64,000 nucleotides of DNA, taken from positions 1 to 64,000 of the forward strand of contig DF237176.1 of the NCBI GenBank assembly GCA_000708835.1, written 5' to 3'. Shown here piece by piece: positions 57,101 through 64,000 of the stretch. The DNA is from Klebsormidium nitens. Its lineage: Eukaryota > Streptophyta > Klebsormidiophyceae > Klebsormidiales > Klebsormidiaceae. The notes under the pieces are model-generated. The model worked only from the letters and a program-made list of their open reading frames with translations, was not told the DNA's origin and made no database searches. Positions within the stretch are counted from its first letter, which is position 1. Each line of letters opens with the position of its first letter. The position numbers and the translations under genes were made by a program.

Positions 57101-58374
57101 GACGGCCAGCTGTGGGTAAAGCCCCCGGAGGTAAGGCTTATTGCATACATCCACTTTGCGCTCTACATACGTTCCGCAAATCTGAAATGAAGGCAACCAT
57201 TTGTCTCACTTGCCGCTAAGTTTGTGAACACTGGCTCGATTTTGACGTTGCGATCCGAACGCGCAAGAGATATCTGCTGCAAAGCTCTGTCCTAAGGTCA
57301 GGACAGCCGACAGCACTAAGTGTACGTAATCTGGCCCGTCTGCAGCAAGTTACCTGCAAAGTCGGGCTTCCTAGCCTCGATTTCCCCTCAAGGTTCTAGC
57401 TTGTCAAAAGATTCAGCGCAGCCAAGAGCAGACTCTCTGCGATAAACTTTTCGTTATCCATGGGAGTCAATTATTGTCCAAATGTTCGGACTCAAAAATG
57501 TCCAATTAATCATTCGGTCTCGCTTCTATTCAAATCTTGGTTCGCAAGGCTTGATCAAAATTTCGTCATCCCTGCAGATTTTGGCCCGCGACCGGTTGCT
57601 GGGTTCTTACCAAGTCAAGCCCATCTTGAACCGGTTGAAGCAGACGCTATTGGGCGCTGGGGGGGCGCTTATGGCGTCTGCAGTGTCTCTCGCGCTGCTT
57701 CTGCAAGCGGGGGAGCCCACAGACTTCATGGCGCGGAACAGAGAAATCGCGGCCGCATTGGCTGCTAAGGGGCTTCCTAGGTGGGTTGAAGTTTTTGCAG
57801 CCTTAGACCGGGTCGCGCGTCAAGAATAAACTCGTTCATGGAGTAACCACAAGCTATCTGATCGAACTGTGTGAAGTGATACTTGATATTGAGAACAAAC
57901 CGAATACTTCACATGCTGCGGTTTTGATAGGACGAAATGGGCTAGTCTCCGCTTTGGTACCTTCGCTCCTCTTAGTTCTCAGTCTGTTGCTTGCAGAGGG
58001 TGCAGGCTGTGCGCTCTGGTACCCCGTGCAAGCCCTAAGCCTGTCATATCGTGACGTCACCTTTGACGTTCTTTCTTTGCATGTGAGCTCCGCTTTTAGT
58101 GCAAAAAGATGCCCCACGACACTGCTCTTCTGTTCGACTTAGGCGTCGCTACCTGCACACCGATCCTTTTCGACCAAAACCTTCTAATAGCACGTCTTTC
58201 CTGTCATGCAGCATCGATGACGTCACGAATCCTCCGGATCTAGTTGCGTCAGACGACGACTTGGCAGCGGCGGCGGCGGCGGCCGCTGACGGGCGACCGG
58301 CATATTGCCGGGATCGCTATTATCGGGCATTGGCTGGGGGCCAGTACTGCAAGTGGGAGGATTTGCAACGGTAG
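54110..58374 (+). CDS. CGLD27: CGLD27-like plastid protein (DUF1230, Ycf36 family)
   Basis: Six exons: 54110-54487, 55508-55660, 56403-56480, 57035-57130, 57578-57780 and 58212-58374. They total 1,071 nt, 356 aa, with frame kept. The first about 95 residues are rich in Ser, Arg and His and poor in acidic residues, as in a chloroplast transit peptide. The DUF1230 core follows: EVPTEQRP spliced to VNEFKALKD, membrane segment VWSGFFVFLGAPIAAASF, a second in LFASAILVLRMYL, then GWSYVGDRLLSAVV, YEESGWYDGQLWVKPPE, ARDRLLGSYQVKPIL, a third membrane segment (ASAVSLALLLQAG) and C-terminal CRDRYYRALAGGQYCKWEDL. The family is conserved in cyanobacteria, algae and plants (encoded as ycf36 in some plastids) and has been linked to iron nutrition and plastid membranes. 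Exon 5 to 6 is joined through a split Ser codon. A short alternative last exon inside intron 5 is not needed. Identification is strong and the biochemical role is unknown. Confidence 0.88.
55371..55411 (+). repeat. Decayed copy of the exon-2 start in CGLD27 intron 1
   Basis: TTATCCAGGTCCTTGAATTA then ACGGCGTCGAA parallels the true acceptor and exon 2 start (TATTCCAGGTTAACGAATTC, then AAGGCGTTGAA at 55508). About 22 of 30 aligned bases agree without gaps and the AG is kept. Spacing is 127 nt. Confidence 0.7.
56909..56935 (+). repeat. Possible decayed copy of the exon-4 start in CGLD27 intron 3
   Basis: TGAACCGTTGTTGGAG near 56910 resembles TGAACAGGGTTGGAG at the acceptor of exon 4 (57035). 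The match is short and needs small gaps, and the AG is not kept. Spacing is about 118 nt. Confidence 0.35.
58040..58062 (+). repeat. Decayed copy of the exon-6 start in CGLD27 intron 5
   Basis: CCTGTCATATCGTGACGTCA at 58040 corresponds to CCTGTCATGCAGCATCGATG then ACGTCAC at 58200, lacking the five bases that include the acceptor AG. Spacing is about 159 nt. Confidence 0.55.
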
Positions 58375-59795
58375 CGCCAAGAGAGGAACGAAGGCTTGCA
58401 TATTTGTTTCTCGTGACCAATGTTGTCAAAATTTTCATGTTGGGTTGAAGACTGCCATTGTGTGCCACTACCATACGGTGATAACCAGCAATGCAATGTA
58501 CCTCGGGGTATCCAGATCTGTTGCACGTTTCGAAGTTGACGGTTGAATGTATGTGATTTGACATGTTGCATCTTTAGTAGGCAAGTTCATCAGCATTGAT
58601 TAGTTGGGTGAAATGCAACCTCGGATCGATATGCGTTTGTACTTATCAAAGTTGTTTTCATTGAATTGGGCGCTAGCCTCAAGGCTTCAAGTCGCTGGCA
58701 TCATGCATCATGCATGTCATGCCACATGGCAATTATGCTAGCTTCAATTGAAGCTTACTGCCTTACTGGATGCCGGGCTCATGCAGCCCGGCATCCAGTA
58801 ACAAGTGAAGGCTCATCAGTAAGGCCTTGATGATCCGGATCATCAGGCCGGATGATCAGCTGATGATCATCATTGATTGCTGATCGAGCGGCTCAGCATG
58901 CATGGACTCTGCACTGAGCGCCACTCAGCTAGGGCTCAGCGCGGCTGAGATATAGCTATAGCTAGATTGGTTATATACGGTGCACTAGTGACTCCATGGT
59001 AGCCTGGCCCATGCGCAGGCGCATTCCGACAGCATGCCTCGCATGCATGCCATGCATCATTGTGGCCGCCAGCCTGCATGATCGGATAGGTCGCACATAG
59101 CCGATGCATGCGCTGGCACTGCATGCCAATATAAAATTGAGTCTAGCTTGCATACGGCAGTCAACCACACATGTGCACGCCTACATTCGAGGTCGCTAGC
59201 TAGAGCTGCCCGATGCTGTGCCTGCCATGCAAGCGATCCAACTATAGAAAGTTGCGCGGCCATCCTGGACTGCAAACTTATACGGTATATGCAACATGTT
59301 TTGGATGCGAGTATTCGATGTTCGTTCAATATTTTGCACTGTCTTCGAGAGTCTAAAGGTCGTCTTCAACACCGCTAAGTCTGTCTCGTAACGAACACTG
59401 CTTGTACTGGAGTCTTATGGTGCCCGGCCTTTCACGCCCGCTAGGGTTACTATTCCACAAAACTCTTAGCAACCGTGAGCAAAGTAGTGTATCCGGTGTA
59501 TCCAGTAACCAACGCCAGAGAGAGCACCCACCAAGAGAGAGCACCCACGGTCCACCATGCCAGTAAGACACAATCTTCGGAGTCACTACGATCCTAAACA
59601 TATTCAGGGGTTGACCTGTTGATTTCCTGAAAGCTATCAAAAGACATGAGCTGACATGCATGAACAAATATCTGCTTCTATGCTGCTCAATGTGCCCGCC
59701 TTTACGCATCTAGCACTCGTCCTTTGTACACGTTGTTGCAAAGCCTCAATCGCAACAGGACAACGCTGCTGCTACGACCCTCAACCGAGCAGTTC
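58375..59795. other. Convergent intergenic region with palindrome-rich island
   Basis: No gene supported between the stop of CGLD27 and the stop of the LACS gene. About 58650-59280 is dense in self-complementary words. Examples are GCTTCAATTGAAGC at 58741-58754, TGATGATCCGGATCATCA at 58828-58845, GATGATCATC, TATAGCTATAGCTA, and repeated CATGCATG, as well as the strong hairpin listed separately. Confidence 0.5.
58763..58801. repeat. Perfect 17-bp inverted repeat with 5-nt loop
   Basis: The arm TTACTGGATGCCGGGCT at 58763-58779 is followed by the loop CATGC and the exact reverse complement at 58785-58801. It lies about 390 bp past the CGLD27 stop codon, between convergent genes. The stem has no T-rich tail of a bacterial terminator, and eukaryotic Pol II does not use such hairpins as standard terminators. 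It could be a miniature palindromic element or a small RNA foldback. Confidence 0.8.
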
Positions 59796-62700
59796 TTAGG
59801 AGGTCTGAGTCTTCTTCAGCTCCTCATACAGCGCGTCGATATACGTCTGCAGAAAAAGAGCTTCTCAAATCAGCGCCGGTAGAAGAGCAAGATTCCAACC
59901 CGTTGCTTGCGAAGTTACGTTCAAAAGTAAGGTCCGGCCGGCAAACACACATCGTGCAACAATCAGCCAGCATTCAAAAATGCAAAGAAAAGTCTCACGG
60001 AGTACTATTTGAGCAAGTTTTGCGAAAAGTCCAATGAATTAGTAGTGTCACGTGAATCGTGACCGTAATTTGGAAGGTCACGAACAACCCAGCTTTGAGC
60101 TGAAACTTTGAGAGAAGATAACGAGAAAGAACGAGTTTCCTACCTTGTAGTGCTTCAACAGCTGGGGACGCTTCTTCTTGAAGCTGGGGGTGATGAGATC
60201 CTTGTCCACTGAGAACTCCTCGCCCTCCAAGTGCACTCCCTTCACGATCTCAAAGCCCTTCAGCTGCACACGTCAGATGTGCCGCGTCAGCAAAGCATTT
60301 TGACGGGCTGAACTCTTAGTCGAAGATTCCTTGCAGAGTGCTTCAGACGTCGGTTTTGGAGCGTCAACAAAGCAACAGGATCAGGCGAACTTTTAGCGAG
60401 CAGAGCGGGGAAGGGATCAAAGTATTCGGTTGGCCATTTGATTAATCTTGTGCATTCTGAAGTGCAATTCCACCGGATGCCTGCGAAGTCTGCACGGTGA
60501 GAACGATGCGAACAAGCAGAACTTGAAATTGACGATAAGTTGCGTCAATTTTTCCTCGAGTGTGCAATCCTGCTCGACGCCTGGAAATGATATAGGCTCA
60601 GCCGCCAGCAAACATTGTGGTAATATTATAAGCAGAGCTTTTCGACGCGCAAGGGGCATTGGGTTGCCGTGTTATCCCAGAGCCCATGCGAGCTGCAAAA
60701 GCGGGGAACCGTTCTGATGGAATGTAACTCCTTCTGGCCATGCAATCTCTTGACTTCAAAACTCAACCCGCCCGCAAGTCACGAAGTAGCATTGTGGAAG
60801 TATTAGCCGCCTGACTGCTGACTGCTGACGTTGGTTCGCACTGCCGAAATGACTCAATGAGACACCCGGCTTGCGGGATTTGCCGGCGACTTCCGAGTAT
60901 CCCGCATACCAGTTTCCAGCCATGTCTCACTTCGTTCAACCCCTATGCCTCAGATGAACGTGACAGCGGCGGATCCGACAAGATCGACGTGGAAGCGCGA
61001 GATTTGGAATCATGCGGAAAAACAAGCTCTGCGACTTGCCCAGCTTTCGTGAATTATAGAGTTAGCGCACGTCTTGAGTTTGTAAGCGACAACAGATAGG
61101 GAAGTGGGAAATCAATAAGCTTACCTTGGCTGCCTTGCCGGTCTTCGTAAGCTCTCCCAGGACGTACTTCGTCGCCTTGGGGTCCTTCACGATCGTTGCG
61201 AAGTCGCCGTCGACGCCATTGGCCTTGGCCCACGTGATCAGGTTCACCTCGTTGGGCACCACCACGGCAATCAGGTACGGCTCGAAGCTGTTGCCGTAAA
61301 CCCAGATCTGCACAAAACGGGTCAACGAGGGTCAGGATTGATGACAAATACCCTAAAACCCTAAAACCCAAAAACCTTACCACTTTCCAAGACTCTTTGC
61401 TGACGGCTGAAACCATGTAAGAGGTGACGGAAGGCTTGGACGCGGACACATTGCTTTTGAGTTACCGAGCGGTGCAAAGGCGGTGAAGGGTGACGTTGAG
61501 GAACAAACAAACTCGATCATGTATGGAGCCCGTCATGCGATGGTTAATGCAATTCGACGTGATACAATGTGTCTGCATTGTCACCATATGATTGCTTGAT
61601 CTGAGACTCGCAAAAAACAAAGCACGCTTATGTTCGGTTCTTCATTACAGATCAGGATTCCAACGTCGTCTGCGGTGCTACCTCTCCTTACCTGGTTGAT
61701 AAGGGTGTTCTGTCCGTACACGTTCTCCAGATTCTCCACAGCGACGTACTCTCCCTGCGACAGCTTGAAGATGTTCTTCTTCCGGTCGATCAGCTTCAGC
61801 GCGCCATTCGGCTGCCACTCCCCAATGTCACCTGAAGGGATTTAAGGTCGAATCAGACAAATGCCATTATCCTGAACACTTTGGCGAACAGACAAGGAAA
61901 CGTTGTTTCCACTTCCGATTCCTGATTGAAGGCTGACGAAGCAGTTTGTGGATACAGAAGGTGGGAGAGAGCTCGCCAGTTGCCACTTTCTAAAGTCATC
62001 TTCGGAACTCAGGGCACGCGAAGTTTCCTTGGGCTTAACCAGCGAGAGAACGGATCGAAGCATTCAGTGTCTCGACATGTCTCTTCATGTCGCAATATGT
62101 GTGGAGCTGGAGCAGGCTCCTAGGTCAAAAAGTCACAGAAGAGGGGGACTTGAAATTGCGGCACGTGCAACAGGAAGTGAAACAACGGCACGTCTGCAGG
62201 AAAAGATTGACCAGGACCCGGAAGGAAAAGAAAGCGAAAGAGCACAGACCCATATGCAGAGGTCTTAGACCGAGGGCAACCGTAAGACACACAGAAGCGA
62301 AAAGGTGGACACGACAAGACAATAAGTAGGAAAGAACAAGCAAAACGTGGAAGCATTGCAGCGCTCCTTACCCGTGTGGAACCACCCGTCAACGACCACC
62401 TCGCTGTACAGCTCCGGCTGCTTGTAGTACCCGCTGAACAGCGCCGGCCCGCGGAAGCAGACCTCGCCCCGCGCGGGCGTGCCGTTCGGGTCGTAGTTCA
62501 TCTCCGGGACGGCGGCCAGCCGGACCTCCTGCTGCGGCTGGGGGGGCCCGACGGTGCTGGCCATGGACGCAACGTTGGGGATGGCGATGCACCCGCCCGC
62601 GCAGTTCTCGGTCAGGCCTGCACGTCGTGGAGAAAGTTTAGAGCTCGAGTATCGGGAGTGTTTGACTAAAGACTCTGCTTTCGAGAGTCTGGGTGTCGGG

Positions 62701-64000
62701 GTTGGTGGAGCTTTGGATCTATACTCGTCCGTTGAGAAACGTCAGAGATCCAATGTCGGCAATCTTGGGTCGAACGGCTCTGTTTCTGAGGATCTGGGCA
62801 TTGAGGTTGGTGGAGTTCTGGATCTTTACCAACCTCACAGAAATGTAAACCCAAGAAGGCAAGAAAAAGGATGCCACGGACCGCAGCCTTGGACAGGCCT
62901 GCCGGTGGAGCTTCGCGGCTTATGCTGGATCGACATTGTAGAAATCTACTTTATCAGAGAAGATTTTGGGCACGAGATCTTCATGTGGAAGGATCGGAAC
63001 TGGGCGCATTGGCGCACAGCTTCCTCTACCTAACAGTTCTTTGCTGTGCCGCTTCCTCTGTAGTTGCAGGTCTGAACGTTGGCAGGGGATGTGTATCGAG
63101 CGTCCTCAGGAAGAGCGTATTCAGAGGAACAGGATATTCCGTTTAGACCAGTCCTGATGAACCAGAGCGACAAAGATGGGCATCTCAACTTGGAATTCAC
63201 AATCCAATCTTATAGAGCGTGGAACAAAGCAACGTGGCTGCGAAGTGAATTGGCCCCCCGTTGTGAGAAGACAGCTTACCATATCCCTGAACCACTGGCG
63301 CGCACATTGTGACCTTGAGGAAGTCCTCGACGTGGGGGGCAAGAGGGGCAGCCCCTGACAGGATGAGCCGCACGTTGCCACCGAGGCGCTGCTTGACCTG
63401 TCGTCGAAAAAGGTTTGGACGTGGTCAGATGAGGTGGGTCTACCGGACTTTGGAGTTCCAAGCTTTTTTTGCGCACAGAAAGTTTCTGATTTCGAATCCC
63501 TGTGCCTTTCGAGTGGTTTCTGCCAGACGTTCCTTGCTCTTTGAAGACGGCACTGCCGGCACGGCCTTGGTCACACTAAACGTTCATTTGAGAAACTTTA
63601 CCAGCTCGCTTTACCGGTTCAGATGCTGGGAAGAAAGAGTCTCTTTGAATCACATTTGTAATCTTCTTAACACAGACTATCAGCCTTCAATATTGTAAAG
63701 GAGGCTCAAAAGGTGTCTCCGAACGAGGCTAAAACTGCAGAGGAGCCTCAAGAAAGAGGAGAGGTCAGAGGAACGAAACTTCTATGCCCAGCCTGTTTGA
63801 CGTCTATGAGCTGGGAGATGTCCCACAAAAACAGTCGGAAACAGGGATTTGTCAAAGACGTTGATGAAGTTGGTTACGAGCTTCGAACGAAGAAGAACGG
63901 GTGAGCGAGGAACAGCGAGCAAGAATCGTACCCGGAATAGAAAGGGTGCTGCAATGATGGCAGCCGAAAGCCAGGCAGTCCTGAAAACCCACTCTGTCTG
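59796..64000 (-). CDS. Long-chain acyl-CoA synthetase (LACS), C-terminal part
   Basis: The gene continues beyond the right edge. Minus-strand exons in the window are 63397-63280, 62617-62372, 61831-61692, 61307-61125, 60263-60144 and 59846-59796 (stop), 858 nt and 285 aa, all in frame. No further exon is identified in 63398-64000. The sequence covers the C-terminal half of the AMP-forming adenylation domain: QRLGGNVRLILSGAAPL, QGYG spliced to LTENCAGG, VASMASTVGPP, PRGE-type ARGEVCFRGPALFSGYYK, DGWFHTG spliced to DIGEW, the DRKKNIFKLSQGEYVAVENL motif, IWVYGNSFEPYLIAVVVPN and KKKRPQLLKHY. LACS enzymes use ATP to activate free fatty acids to acyl-CoA for lipid synthesis, wax or cutin formation or oxidation. 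The motif wording is nearest the ER-associated plant LACS1-5 type. The end (KKTQTS) lacks a peroxisomal PTS1, which argues against a type-1-targeted peroxisomal form. Confidence 0.88.
61351..61376. repeat. Short telomere-like motif within a LACS intron
   Basis: CCCTAAAACCCTAAAACCC is two and a half units of the octamer CCCTAAAA (TTTTAGGG on the other strand), the telomere unit of some green algae, one base longer than the common plant TTTAGGG. With so few units it may be chance or a relic of break repair. Confidence 0.5.
61981..62002 (-). repeat. Decayed copy of an exon start in a LACS intron
   Basis: The real acceptor on the minus strand is at 61832. The plus-strand text TGCCACTCCCCAATGTCACC from 61813 covers the exon start. 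TGCCACTTTCTAAAGTCATC at 61981 is the counterpart, with about 15 of 20 bases agreeing without gaps. Spacing is 168 nt, upstream in the sense of transcription. Confidence 0.6.
62689..62912 (-). repeat. Decayed, tandem copies around an exon start in the next LACS intron
   Basis: The true acceptor is at 62618. The plus text around it is CGCAGTTCTCGGTCAGGCCT then GCACGTCGTGGAG. At 62882 the sequence CGCAGCCTTGGACAGGCCTG then CCGGTGGAG repeats it (spacing about 281 nt). Between them two related units with GGTTGGTGGAG and CTGGATC/TTGGATC lie at about 62700 and 62813 (period 113). Confidence 0.55.

Overview
The window reads as nuclear DNA of a green plant-lineage eukaryote. Genes carry many short GT-AG introns (about 150 to 1,100 nt), exons are GC-rich with strong C/G third positions, introns are closer to base-neutral, and the recognisable proteins are plant-type: a BEACH protein of the plant BCHC class, the plastid protein CGLD27/DUF1230, a plant-type long-chain acyl-CoA synthetase, a Root_cap-family domain and an F-box protein. 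The compact, moderately GC-rich structure suggests a streptophyte alga such as Klebsormidium. That is an inference, because no marker gene fixes the species.

Layout. (1) 1-23 kb: a tandem family of secreted cysteine-rich proteins joined to a Root_cap-like domain. Copy 1 (1-4494, cut by the window edge, one frameshift) and copy 2 (14864-20211, intact) have the same six-exon structure about 15.7 kb apart. Copy 3 (21490-22806) is a broken remnant. Between copies 1 and 2 lie about 10 kb of mostly non-coding DNA with a decayed antisense fragment of a DIS3L2/SOV-like exoribonuclease. (2) 25.7-28.0 kb, minus strand: a small, probably plastid membrane protein with a C-terminal zinc ribbon. (3) 28.34-28.66 kb: a PIF/Harbinger-type MITE in the divergent intergenic region. 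(4) 29.36-50.68 kb, plus strand: a 24-exon BEACH-WD40 gene, predicted 3,132 aa, whose exons join in frame throughout. (5) 51.96-53.29 kb, minus strand: an intronless F-box gene. (6) 54.11-58.37 kb, plus strand: CGLD27 in six exons. (7) 59.80-64.00 kb, minus strand: the 3' part of a LACS gene. The two convergent intergenic regions (50.7-52.0 and 58.4-59.8 kb) are rich in short palindromes.

The most unusual signal is in the introns. In several unrelated genes, on both strands, the intron holds one or more decayed copies of the beginning of the next exon together with its acceptor site. These copies usually lie about 120-175 nt, or a multiple of that, upstream of the real acceptor. In the BEACH gene, nine consecutive exons (12 to 20) also begin with GT directly after the acceptor AG. 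Together these point to repeated local tandem duplication across 3' splice sites as a way in which introns grow in this genome.

The genes do not form one pathway. Their products would act in different places: cell surface or wall (Cys-rich/Root_cap), plastid (CGLD27, zinc-ribbon protein), membrane trafficking or RNP scaffolding (BEACH), ubiquitin ligase targeting (F-box) and lipid activation (LACS). All exon boundaries were read by eye from open frames, splice consensus and family resemblance. No transcript evidence was available.
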